From NCBI RefSeq assembly GCF_029892425.1, contig NZ_JARXWB010000015.1:1-64000 (forward strand): DNA of 64,000 bases, read 5' to 3'. The notes below the pieces were generated by a model that saw only the letters and a program-made list of their open reading frames with translations, had not been told where the DNA came from and ran no database searches. The stretch comes from Bradyrhizobium sp. BR13661 (GTDB lineage: Bacteria; Pseudomonadota; Alphaproteobacteria; Rhizobiales; Xanthobacteraceae). This document shows, in pieces, positions 17,927 to 26,260 of the stretch (its first letter is position 1; each line of letters opens with the position of its first letter). The translations under genes and the position numbers were made by a program.

Positions 17927-19177
17927 ATGCTGCGGCTGCAATCGACACTCGGCGTTTTCGCATTGCTGCTGATCGCCTTCGCGCTGGCGGAGAATCGCCG
18001 CGCGGTCTCCTTGCGCCAGGCGCTGATCGGCCTTGTCGTCACCTTCGTCACCGCGATCGTGCTGCTGAAGGTGCCTTTGGTGGCGCATGCCTTCGGCGCC
18101 ATCAACGACGCGGTCGGCGCCATCTCGGCGGCCTCGCGCGCCGGCTCCTCCTTCGTGTTCGGCTATGTCGGCGGCGGCACCCTGCCCTTCGAGCTGAAGG
18201 TACCGGGCGCCGATTTCATCCTGGCGTTCCAGGCGCTGCCGATCGTGCTGGTGATGAGCGTGCTGACGACGCTCTTGTTCTATTGGCGCGTGCTGCCGCC
18301 AATCGTGCGCGGCATGGCCTGGCTGCTCGAGCGCACGCTCGGGGTCGGCGGTGCGGTCGGGCTCTCGACCGCGGCCAACATCTTCCTCGGCATGGTCGAG
18401 GCGCCGCTGTTCGTGCGGCCTTACCTCACGCAGATGTCGCGCAGCGAATTGTTCCTGGTGATGACGGGCGGCATGGCCGGCATCGCCGGCACGGTGCTGG
18501 TGCTCTATGCGACGCTGCTCGCTCCTCTTATTCCAGATGCAGCCGCGCATTTCGTCATCGCTTCCGTGCTCGGCGCGCCGGCCGCGATCCTCGTCAGCCT
18601 GATCATGATCCCCGAAACCTCCGACAAGCGCACCGGTGGTGCGTTGGAGGATCCGGAGATGGAAGTCTCCGGCACGATGGACGCGATCGTCAAAGGCACG
18701 GGCGCGGGGATCGAGCTCTTGATCAACATCATCGCGATGCTCCTGGTGCTGGTGGCGCTGGTCTATCTCGCCAATGCGGTGCTCGGCCTGCTGCCGAACG
18801 TTGGCGGCGCCGCGATCTCGCTGCAACGTGTGCTGGGATTGATCATGGCGCCGGTGTGCTGGCTGATGGGACTGCCCTGGGACCAGGCGATCACCGCCGG
18901 CAGCCTGATGGGCACCAAGACCGTGCTCAACGAACTCGTCGCTTATGTCGATTTTTCAAGGCTGCCGCCAGGTACGCTCGATCCGCGCTCGCGCCTGATC
19001 ATGCTCTATGCGATGTGCGGCTTCGCCAACTTCGCCAGCCTCGGCATCATGATCGGCGGCTTAGGGGTGATGGCGCCGGATCGGCGCGAGGAGATCAATG
19101 CGCTCGGATTGAAGTCGATCGTGTCGGGGACGCTGACGACATGTTTGATGGGAGCGGTGGTGGGTGCGTTGACGTGA
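17927..19177 (+). CDS. Concentrative nucleoside transporter (NupC/CNT family)
   Basis: The 416-residue inner-membrane protein matches the CNT family of proton- or sodium-coupled nucleoside symporters. It has GGGTLPFELKVPGADFILAF in the first re-entrant region, STAANIFLGMVEAPLFVRPY in the first substrate-binding half, and ANFASLGIMIGGLGVMAPDR in the C-terminal half. About ten hydrophobic segments are visible. The ATG at 17927 directly starts the first membrane helix, as is usual. A palindromic repeat follows. Confidence 0.92.
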   Translation: MLRLQSTLGVFALLLIAFALAENRRAVSLRQALIGLVVTFVTAIVLLKVPLVAHAFGAINDAVGAISAASRAGSSFVFGYVGGGTLPFELKVPGADFILAFQALPIVLVMSVLTTLLFYWRVLPPIVRGMAWLLERTLGVGGAVGLSTAANIFLGMVEAPLFVRPYLTQMSRSELFLVMTGGMAGIAGTVLVLYATLLAPLIPDAAAHFVIASVLGAPAAILVSLIMIPETSDKRTGGALEDPEMEVSGTMDAIVKGTGAGIELLINIIAMLLVLVALVYLANAVLGLLPNVGGAAISLQRVLGLIMAPVCWLMGLPWDQAITAGSLMGTKTVLNELVAYVDFSRLPPGTLDPRSRLIMLYAMCGFANFASLGIMIGGLGVMAPDRREEINALGLKSIVSGTLTTCLMGAVVGALT

Positions 19178-19188
19178 TGGCGGTGCCG

Positions 19189-19273
19189 TCATTGCGAGCG
19201 CAGCGAAGCAATCCAGAAATGCATCCGCAGAAGCAGTCTGGATTGCTTCGTCGCAAGAGCTCCTCGCAATGAC
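19189..19273. repeat. Palindromic repeat, GTCATTGCGAGC family
   Basis: The ends GTCATTGCGAGC and GCTCCTCGCAATGAC are inverted copies, and GAAGCAATCCAGA inside is mirrored by TCTGGATTGCTTC. This third repeat family sits between convergent nucleoside-transporter and cupin genes and could serve as a bidirectional transcript end. Confidence 0.85.
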
Positions 19274-19284
19274 GTGGAGAGAGC

Positions 19285-19845
19285 CTACGCCTTCAACTCC
19301 ACCGTCCTGAACTCCGCAGGCAAAATCACTTCCAGCAGCTCGACGTCGTCCGAATAATCCAGGATCATGTGCTTGATCTTCGGCGGCTGGGTCCAGGCGC
19401 TGCCTTCCAGCATCAGCGTCTCGCCCTGCCCGTCCATGTAGGTCTTCACCCAGCCCTTGAGGACGTAGACCATCTGGAAGTCGACGTGGTGGAGGTGCAG
19501 CTTCGACACCTCGGCCGGATCGCAGGGGCCTTGCAAGCGGATGACGTGGGCTTGCGCGAGGCCGTGGCTTGCGGCGGCAATGCCGAGGTCGCGGTATTTG
19601 GCGTAGGCGCGCAGGCCGTCGGCTTTGAAATCTTCCTCGCGGTGATGGCTGATGGCGATGCGCTGCTTGGGGCGCGCGGGCTTTTTCGGAGAGGTCTTGG
19701 CCGTCGTGCGGGCTTTCGACTTCACGGCCTTGCGTGCGGAGGAACGTGTTGCCGCCTTGGCGCCGCTCCGCTTCTTCACTGCGGTCTGGGCTGCGCTGCG
19801 CGATTTTGTTGTCTTGCTGGCTTTCGATTTTGTTTTCTTGGCCAT
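19285..19845 (-). CDS. Cupin domain protein with Lys/Ala-rich N-terminal tail
   Basis: The 186-residue protein has two parts. Residues 1-60 are a very basic Lys/Ala/Ser/Thr-rich tail resembling histone H1-like tails. Residues ~70-186 are a small cupin barrel: KLHLHHVDFQMVYVLKGWV forms motif 1 with metal-binding His residues and AWTQPPKIKHMIL supplies motif 2. The start ATG at 19845 has a GGGAGG ribosome site. The function is unknown; the tail suggests nucleic-acid or polyanion binding, which is inference only. Confidence 0.8.
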   Translation of the reverse strand: MAKKTKSKASKTTKSRSAAQTAVKKRSGAKAATRSSARKAVKSKARTTAKTSPKKPARPKQRIAISHHREEDFKADGLRAYAKYRDLGIAAASHGLAQAHVIRLQGPCDPAEVSKLHLHHVDFQMVYVLKGWVKTYMDGQGETLMLEGSAWTQPPKIKHMILDYSDDVELLEVILPAEFRTVELKA

Positions 19846-19898
19846 GGAGCCGGCCTCCCTGTTGTTATGCGGAGAGGCTAGCACAGAAACGCGATGCC

Positions 19899-20018
19899 GT
19901 AGGGTGGATTAGCCGAAGGCGTAATCCACCATTTCTCTCTTACCGAGCAGCGAGCAAAGAGGTGGATTACGCCGAGCGGTTTGCGCTTCGCGCAATCCGC
20001 GGGGCTAATCCACCCTAC
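19899..20018. repeat. Palindromic repeat, GTAGGGTGGATTAG family
   Basis: The outer ends GTAGGGTGGATTAG and CTAATCCACCCTAC are perfect inverted copies. Inside, GGCGTAATCCACC is mirrored by GGTGGATTACGCC. A related but distinct copy starting GTAGGGTGG lies at 63243. The element occupies the gap between the cupin gene and usg, both on the minus strand. Confidence 0.9.
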
Positions 20019-20024
20019 GCACCG

Positions 20025-20312
20025 TCAATGCAGCCTGAACACGCCGTCCACGGCGCGCAGCTCGGCCGGCTTGATCAGCTTGGAATGTGCCACCGTCACC
20101 GAATGCAGCGGGCCATCGAGCTTCTGCTGCCAGAACGCCAGGAAATCCTTCAGCGCCGGGAATTTCGGAAACATGTCGTAGTCCTGCCAGACATAAGTCT
20201 GGAGCAACGACGGGTGATCCGGCATCCGGTAGAGAATTTGCGCCGTCGTCAGCCCGTAACCCAGCATCTGCTTCCGGAAATCCTCGGAAACGCCCCCAAC
20301 CCGCAGTCCCAT
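20025..20312 (-). CDS. usg: Usg family protein
   Basis: This 95-residue protein matches the small Usg family common in Alphaproteobacteria: EDFRKQMLGYGLTTAQILY, MPDHPSLLQTYVWQDYD, FWQQKLDGPLHSV and the C-terminal KLIKPAELRAVDG. Its biochemical role is not established. The start at 20312 is set by a strong AAAGGAGG ribosome site; longer in-frame readings upstream have no family similarity. It is divergent from groES across about 380 bp. Confidence 0.85.
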   Translation of the reverse strand: MGLRVGGVSEDFRKQMLGYGLTTAQILYRMPDHPSLLQTYVWQDYDMFPKFPALKDFLAFWQQKLDGPLHSVTVAHSKLIKPAELRAVDGVFRLH

Positions 20313-20579
20313 GCCAACCTCCTTTGCAGGAGCGCATTCAGGGGGTGGCTTTCCGGGTACGCAGCTTACGAGCCACCCGATGGAGATGCGCTCACATGAG
20401 AGAAATGTGACGCAAACTGACAATCCATCTCAAGCCCAAAAGTTTAACAAGCTGTTGAAATTCAATGCTTTAGCAGCAGAGGTGGCTCCGTGCTAATACG
20501 GTCCGCACCGTGGGTTAACGATCGTCGAGAGAATTTGGCAGACCGCGGTTTCGAGTGCTGATTTTTCTGCTAGAAGCCC

Positions 20580-20607
20580 TTGCCCCCGCAATGTTCCTGG
20601 CTTATCT
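20580..20607 (+). promoter_or_regulatory. Candidate groES promoter
   Basis: A -35-like TTGCCC (20580-20585) and a -10-like TTATCT (20602-20607) are spaced by 16 bases and lie just upstream of the CIRCE element. The position relative to CIRCE is that expected for a HrcA-repressed housekeeping-sigma promoter. The rest of the 380-bp gap (20313-20579) shows no other feature that I can name. Confidence 0.5.
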
Positions 20608-20621
20608 CAGCTTTGCCCCCA

Positions 20622-20648
20622 CTGGCACTCGCGAGGGGCGACTGCTAA
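20622..20648 (+). promoter_or_regulatory. CIRCE operator (HrcA binding site)
   Basis: CTGGCACTC, a 9-base spacer, and GACTGCTAA form the CIRCE inverted repeat (consensus TTAGCACTC-N9-GAGTGCTAA), with the left half diverging at its first three bases and the right half at one base. It ends 43 bases before the groES ATG. CIRCE is bound by the HrcA repressor, which loses activity on heat shock. B. japonicum is known to control some of its groESL copies through CIRCE and others through RpoH or NifA; this copy belongs to the CIRCE class. Confidence 0.85.
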
Positions 20649-20691
20649 CAATCTGAAATCATCAACCCGAGCAAATGCTTAGGAGAGCTGC

Positions 20692-21006
20692 ATGAAATTC
20701 CGTCCGCTTCACGACCGCGTCGTGGTCAAGCGCATCGACGCAGAAGAGAAGACCGCTGGCGGCATCATCATCCCCGACACGGCCAAGGAAAAGCCCTCGC
20801 AGGGCGAAGTCGTCGCCGTCGGCCCCGGTGGCCGCGACGAAGCCGGCAAGCTGATCCCGATCGACCTGAAGGTCGGCGACCGCGTGCTGTTCGGCAAGTG
20901 GTCCGGCACCGAGGTCAAGATCGACAACGTCGATCTGCTGATCATGAAGGAAAGCGACATCATGGGCGTTCTCGACGTCCCCGCTGCCAAGAAGAAGGCG
21001 GCTTAA
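20692..21006 (+). CDS. groES: Co-chaperonin GroES
   Basis: The 104-residue protein starts MKFRPLHDRVVVKRIDAEEKT, with the mobile loop TAGGIIIPDTAKEKPSQGEV and the conserved VGDRVLFGKWSGTEVKI. It forms the heptameric lid of the GroEL chamber. It is preceded by an AGGAGAG ribosome site and the CIRCE operator. groEL follows after 87 bases, so the two form one heat-shock operon. Confidence 0.97.
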   Translation: MKFRPLHDRVVVKRIDAEEKTAGGIIIPDTAKEKPSQGEVVAVGPGGRDEAGKLIPIDLKVGDRVLFGKWSGTEVKIDNVDLLIMKESDIMGVLDVPAAKKKAA

Positions 21007-21093
21007 GCCATCGCCGCACACGCTCACCCTGAGGAGCGCCTGCTGGCGCCTCTCGCAGGGTGAGACACCAAGATCAACTCAGGGAAAACAAAT

Positions 21094-22734
<1,641 letters not shown>

Positions 22735-22810
22735 GCGACGAAGTCGTCCCGGACGCGGTGCAGCGCGCAGCGGTGCACCGCAGATCCGGGATCTCGCTCC
22801 ACAAATGCGA

Positions 22811-22839
22811 AACCCCGGCAGCGATGCCGGGGTTTTTGT
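22811..22839 (+). terminator. Rho-independent terminator after groEL
   Basis: AACCCCGGCA and TGCCGGGGTT form a 10-bp GC-rich stem around a GCGA tetraloop, followed by TTTGTTTT. It lies about 75 bases after the groEL stop and is the clearest intrinsic terminator in the window. Confidence 0.9.
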
Positions 22840-22863
22840 TTTGGGGGGACATTCACTCTACCC

Positions 22864-23030
22864 GTCATTCCGGGGCGCGCCCTCTTGGGCGCGAGCTGTG
22901 GTGCGCAATAGCGCACCTGAGAATCCATTGCGCGGCTTGGCGCCCGGCGTGGGACCGTCCCAACCAGGCAACACGCTGCGTATGTTGATGAATGGATTCC
23001 GGGCTCGCGCTCCGCGCGCCCCGGAATGAC
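22864..23030. repeat. Palindromic repeat, GTCATTCCGGGGC family, non-coding copy
   Basis: The left arm begins GTCATTCCGGGGCGCG, followed by GGTGCGCAATAGCGCACCTGA and GAATCCATT. The right arm is ATGGATTCCGGGC ... GCCCCGGAATGAC. The ~75-base centre has no gene. Only 74 bases downstream lies a second unit with almost the same arms but with a GIY-YIG gene in the centre (23105-23522), so the two look like empty and gene-bearing versions of one element. Confidence 0.85.
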
Positions 23031-23104
23031 AGGAGTGACAGAGCAGCCCACCGCCACCGCGAGTTATTTTACAAACACACGCAAAGATGGCATCGTTATA
23101 CTCA

Positions 23105-23522
23105 GTCATTCCGGGGCGGCGCAAAGCGCCGAGCTACGGTGCGCAATTGCGCACCTGAGAATCCATTTCACCACTTGCGCATGGCCTATTACGTCTACCT
23201 CCTCGCCAGCAAGAAATACGGCACGCTCTATCTCGGCGTGACGAACGATATCATTCGCCGCACTTTCGAACATAAAAGCAAAGTCGTGGCAGGGTTCAGC
23301 AAACGATACTCTGTCGATCGGTTGGTTTGGTACGAGATTTACGACGATCCCGTCGCTGCGATCACTCGCGAGAAGGAATTGAAGAAGTGGCGGAGGGAAT
23401 GGAAAATCCGGCTCATAGAAGAGAAGAATCCTGAATGGATTGATCTGTATCCGGAAATTACGGTCTGACCTTTGCGGACCGATGGATTCCGGGCTCGGCG
23501 CTTCGCGCCGCCCCGGAATGAC
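23105..23522. repeat. Inverted-repeat-bounded unit carrying a GIY-YIG gene
   Basis: The left arm (23105-23167) starts GTCATTCCGGGGCGGCG and contains GCGCAATTGCGCACCTGAGA. The right arm (23481-23522) ends GCGCCGCCCCGGAATGAC. Their outer ~17 bases are perfect inverted copies. Each arm also folds on itself, as in the other units. The loop between them is occupied by a single small ORF, the GIY-YIG gene at 23181-23468, with only 13 bases from left arm to start codon and 12 from stop to right arm. Confidence 0.8.
23181..23468 (+). CDS. GIY-YIG nuclease family protein
   Basis: The 95-residue protein is a minimal GIY-YIG domain of the YhbQ/UvrC-like type: YYVYLLAS (the GIY strand), TLYLGVTNDIIRR (the YIG strand with the conserved Arg), FEHKS, and the catalytic glutamate in AAITREKELKKW. 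Small proteins of this type are numerous in Bradyrhizobium and related genera; their targets are unknown, but the fold cuts branched or single-stranded DNA. The ATG at 23181 starts at the usual first residue; an upstream open frame from 22992 is translated repeat. It is AT-richer than its neighbours and lies inside a palindromic repeat. Confidence 0.88.
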   Translation: MAYYVYLLASKKYGTLYLGVTNDIIRRTFEHKSKVVAGFSKRYSVDRLVWYEIYDDPVAAITREKELKKWRREWKIRLIEEKNPEWIDLYPEITV

Positions 23523-23527
23523 AGCCT

Positions 23528-24274
23528 CTACCCCACCTTCCCCAGCCGCTCCGCGCGCAGCTCGCCTCTGGAATCGAGTGACCAGAAGATCCGCGTGACC
23601 TTGCCGACGAGATTGTCCATCGGGATGTAGCCCATCACCGACTTGAAGCGGCTGTCGGTCGAGTTGTCGCGGTTGTCGCCCATCGCGAAGAAATGGCCTG
23701 GCGGTACGGTGTAGACTTCGGTGTTGTCGACATAGCCGTTGTCGACGCAGTCGTACGTCGTGTAGCTCACCCCGTTCGGCATCGTCTCGCGCCAGCGCTT
23801 GACCCTTGCACCGACCTCGCCGCCGCAGGCGGAGCCGGCGGACACCTCCTTCAGCGCAACGCGCGTCACCGGGATGTCGTTGAGGAAGAGCTGGCCTTGC
23901 CTCATCTGGATGCGATCGCCGGGCAACCCGACCACGCGCTTCACATAATCGGTCGAGGTATCCTTCGGCGTTCGGAACACGACGACGTCGCCGTATGCGG
24001 GGTCAGCGGCGCGGAAGCGGCCCGAGACGAACGACGGTGCGAAGGGAAACGAATAGCGGCCGTAACCGTAGGCATATTTGGCGGCGAAGACGTAGTCGCC
24101 GACGACCAGCGTCGGGGCCATCGAGCCGGACGGAATGTTGAACGGCTGAAACAGCACGTAGCGAAACAGGATCACCGGCGACCACAGCACGGGAACGAGC
24201 AGGATCAGGACGACGATCACCCTCCAATCGCTGGATCTGGCCCGCGGCCGCATAGTGTCCTGAAGCGTGGTCAT
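23528..24274 (-). CDS. lepB: Signal peptidase I
   Basis: This 248-residue inner-membrane protease removes signal peptides from exported proteins. One N-terminal membrane segment (about residues 18-38) is followed by FNIPSGSMAPTL with the catalytic Ser51 and by TDYVKRVVGLPGD with the general-base Lys112. GHFFAMGDNRDNSTDSR is the conserved box E. It is a single-anchor form. It lies 162 bases downstream of the slipin gene on the same strand, with a hairpin between them. Bradyrhizobium often has more than one lepB, so this may be an accessory copy. Confidence 0.93.
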   Translation of the reverse strand: MTTLQDTMRPRARSSDWRVIVVLILLVPVLWSPVILFRYVLFQPFNIPSGSMAPTLVVGDYVFAAKYAYGYGRYSFPFAPSFVSGRFRAADPAYGDVVVFRTPKDTSTDYVKRVVGLPGDRIQMRQGQLFLNDIPVTRVALKEVSAGSACGGEVGARVKRWRETMPNGVSYTTYDCVDNGYVDNTEVYTVPPGHFFAMGDNRDNSTDSRFKSVMGYIPMDNLVGKVTRIFWSLDSRGELRAERLGKVG

Positions 24275-24408
24275 GGCCTGCCCTGCCCGACAAGGTTGTG
24301 CGCCGAGAGTAGCGCAAGCGACGGCATGTGCAATCCCGATGCATCTGATGATCTTGGTCGCGCAGACGCGCCGCTGCGTTCATGACGACGACAATATGAC
24401 GATGCATG

Positions 24409-24432
24409 AAGGGCCGCCCTTGGGCGGCCCTT
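24409..24432 (-). terminator. GC-rich hairpin after slipin gene
   Basis: AAGGGCCGCCC and GGGCGGCCCTT form an 11-bp stem with a very short loop, 4 bases past the slipin stop. No long T-run follows on the minus strand, so termination strength is uncertain. It would separate slipin from lepB. Confidence 0.55.
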
Positions 24433-24436
24433 CCGT

Positions 24437-25588
24437 TTATGCACTCTCAGGCGCCTTCAGGCGCACGAGCCGGGTCAGGAGAGCATCGAGGCCCTCGCCG
24501 TTGCCGGCGTGGAGATCGATGCGGCCGACCTTCTCGACCAGCCGCTCCAGCGACTCCAGCTCCTTGAGCCGAAGCAGCAGGGGGTTCTCCTCCATCAGGC
24601 GAGCGGTGTTCAGGAGCGACCGCGTTGCCGCCGTCTCCTCCTGCCGGCGGATCAGGTTCGCCTTCGCGACCCGCTCCGCCTCCACCACCTTGTTCACCAG
24701 CTCCCGGATCTCGCCGGGCAGGATCACGTCCTTGACGCCGAGCTCGGTGACCTCGACACCCGACTCCGCGACGCGTGCACGCACATAGTCGCGCAGCTCC
24801 GCATCCAGCGCCGCCTTGGCGGACAGCACCTCGTCCAGCGTCCGGCCCGCAACCGCCTCGCGGATCGCGAACTGCACCAAACGATACAGCCACGCATCCA
24901 CGTCGGGCACGGTCGCCACCGTGCGCTCGGGATCGACCACCCGGCGGAACGCCGTCAGCGTCACCCGCAGCGCGATGCGATCCTTGGTCAGCATCTCCTG
25001 CGCGGTGATCTCGACCGCCTGGGGCCGCAGGTCGAGGCGCTTCACCTCGATCTTGCGGCCGACGGTCCAGAAGGCGTGACGGCCAGGCGCGAGCCGCTCG
25101 ACGAGCCGGCCCTCAACGTAGAGCAGGCCCGCCTCGTGGTTCTCGACCACCGTCTCGGACGACACGGCCGAACGGTTGCGCTCGATCATGCCGAGGTGCC
25201 GCGCGCCGATCTTGGGATCAACAGACACATCGATGCGCTCGACATCGATGCGGGTTGCAACCTTCCAGTAGACGCGCACCTGCCAGGGCGTCATCAGATG
25301 CACGGGCCGGCCGTCGAGGCTGACGATGGCGATCTCATCCGCCTTCGTCTCCACCGCCTCGAACAGCTCGGCGGCGAGATCAGGACGCGCGGCCTTCAGC
25401 ACCGCGTAGCGATCGGTGGGGAATTCGGTCCCCACGACGTTGTACACGGTGGCCGTCAGCTCGTTGCGCAGATCGTACATCCGGTGCCGACCAGGCGCGA
25501 GCACACGCTCGAGCTGGCCGTTTCGCGTCAGTAGCGCGCGCTCACCGTCCTTCACAATCACAGTCGTCGTCAGCAAATGCCACGTCAT
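24437..25588 (-). CDS. Slipin family protein (SPFH/Band-7 domain)
   Basis: The 383-residue protein carries an SPFH/Band-7 domain: VLAPGRHRMYDLRNELTAT, then LSVDPKIG-like beta strands and the central VEVTELGVKDVILPGEIRELV. A long helical stretch with EAERVAKANLIRRQEETAATR follows, typical of slipin C-termini that oligomerise. Unlike most slipins it lacks an obvious N-terminal membrane hairpin, which fits the soluble slipin variant found with RNA-repair genes. An N-terminal tandem duplication of the VKDGERALLTRNGQLERVL motif with LLYVEGRLVERLAPGRHAF (residues ~150-170) is visible. Two tRNA-like sequences lie about 330 bases upstream on the same strand. GGAGAC precedes the ATG. Confidence 0.85.
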   Translation of the reverse strand: MTWHLLTTTVIVKDGERALLTRNGQLERVLAPGRHRMYDLRNELTATVYNVVGTEFPTDRYAVLKAARPDLAAELFEAVETKADEIAIVSLDGRPVHLMTPWQVRVYWKVATRIDVERIDVSVDPKIGARHLGMIERNRSAVSSETVVENHEAGLLYVEGRLVERLAPGRHAFWTVGRKIEVKRLDLRPQAVEITAQEMLTKDRIALRVTLTAFRRVVDPERTVATVPDVDAWLYRLVQFAIREAVAGRTLDEVLSAKAALDAELRDYVRARVAESGVEVTELGVKDVILPGEIRELVNKVVEAERVAKANLIRRQEETAATRSLLNTARLMEENPLLLRLKELESLERLVEKVGRIDLHAGNGEGLDALLTRLVRLKAPESA

Positions 25589-25922
25589 GGCACGTCTCCA
25601 TCATTTGCTGCCGGCCCGTGGGTCGCGCAGCATGTTTCAATTCAAAGGAATTGAGGACGCGGACGACGCTTCCTGCAGGGATCGGCGGACCGGGGCTTGA
25701 GCTTGCGTGATGACGGGCGCACGCGCGCGATCGCGCGACACAAGTCGCGCGGCCGTGCGGAGCCACCCGGCATCGGCGCAAGCGGTATCGACCCGCGGCG
25801 CAAAGCCGGTCTCACAGTGTCTTAAGTTCGGACGGAAAGCCTTGCGGCAAAACGGCCGGACTGCGACTGAAGCGCGCGTCCGGTCCTCGTCAGAGGTGTC
25901 AGTTTTTCAGGCTGACCCGGAG
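25589..25922. other. Gap between slipin start and tRNA-like elements
   Basis: These ~330 bases lie between the tRNA-like sequences and the slipin start on the minus strand. I see AATTCAAAGGAATT (25640-25653), a short palindrome-like AT patch in otherwise GC-rich sequence, and GCGCGCGATCGCGCG-like self-complementary runs near 25720-25740. No convincing ORF is present. I could not find a sigma-54 promoter by eye. Confidence 0.45.
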
Positions 25923-25995
25923 CGATGGAGCGGGAATCGAACCCGCGACACGATGATTACAAGTCACCTGCTCTACCCAACTGAGCTATCCTTTG
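25923..25995 (-). ncRNA. tRNA-like element 2 (TGT anticodon position)
   Basis: Read on the minus strand, this 73-base segment folds as a tRNA. The D-arm is GCTC/GAGC with an AGTTGGGTA loop. The anticodon arm is GGTGA/TCATC with loop CTTGTAA (TGT at 25959-25961, a Thr anticodon). A 5-base variable loop and a T-arm GCGGG-TTCGATT-CCCGC complete it. The acceptor stem is defective: CAAAGGA against TCCATCG pairs at only five of seven positions (A-C and A-A mismatches). No CCA follows. It is therefore a tRNA-like RNA or decayed tRNA-Thr, not a clean translational tRNA. It directly follows tRNA-like element 1 and lies upstream of slipin. Confidence 0.7.
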
Positions 25996-25999
25996 TGGG

Positions 26000-26067
26000 A
26001 CAAGAGACCGGAATCGAACCGATGCCTTCGGGCTTTCGACCCGACGCTCTCCATGAGCTACATCCTG
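26000..26067 (-). ncRNA. tRNA-like element 1 (GAA anticodon position, non-canonical)
   Basis: This segment, 4 bases upstream of element 2 on the minus strand, has a D-arm GCTC/GAGC with only a 5-base ATGGA loop. It has a perfect anticodon stem TCGGG/CCCGA with loop TCGAAAG and a T-arm ATCGG-TTCGATT-CCGGT. The base at position 33 is C, not the universal T, and the acceptor stem barely pairs. It therefore cannot be a standard tRNA. Elements 1 and 2 may form one composite RNA: AGGCGA just 5' of element 1 can pair with TCGCT just 3' of element 2. Confidence 0.65.
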
Positions 26068-26204
26068 CTTTCGCCTTCATTCGGCGGAACACGAAACCGG
26101 AGACCGGCTCGCGCCAGCCGGGATCTCAACGAGCCCGGACACGTGGCCTAGCGAAGGAGCGCGCTAATAAGGTATGCGCGGAGCGTTGGCAAGAGCACCG
26201 TTCG

Positions 26205-26252
26205 AAAATTTTTGTCGCGTGTCGCGCGCTGTGACGCGCTGAGCACAGCGCG
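26205..26252 (-). terminator. Probable terminator of lysR-type gene
   Basis: CGCGCTGTG (26225-26233) and CACAGCGCG (26244-26252) form a 9-bp stem, 8 bases past the LysR gene stop. On the minus strand it is followed after a few bases by AAAAATTTT. It would insulate the tRNA-like elements from lysR transcription. Confidence 0.5.
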
Positions 26253-26260
26253 AGATCGCC

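Noticed and set aside
16450..18123. A 557-codon minus-strand frame overlapping the MFS gene
   Set aside because: It is an alternative frame of the MFS region; the 412-codon frame has clear MFS motifs and hydrophobic helices, this one does not.
25923..25995. A normal tRNA-Thr(TGT) gene
   Set aside because: The acceptor stem has two mismatches, no CCA follows, and it is tandem with an element having C at position 33; a tRNA-like RNA is the safer call.
25589..26230. Sigma-54 promoter upstream of slipin or the tRNA-like RNAs, as expected for RtcR control
   Set aside because: I looked on the minus strand for a GG-N10-GC pattern; the closest text (GGTGCTCTTGCC near 26200) has the wrong spacing.
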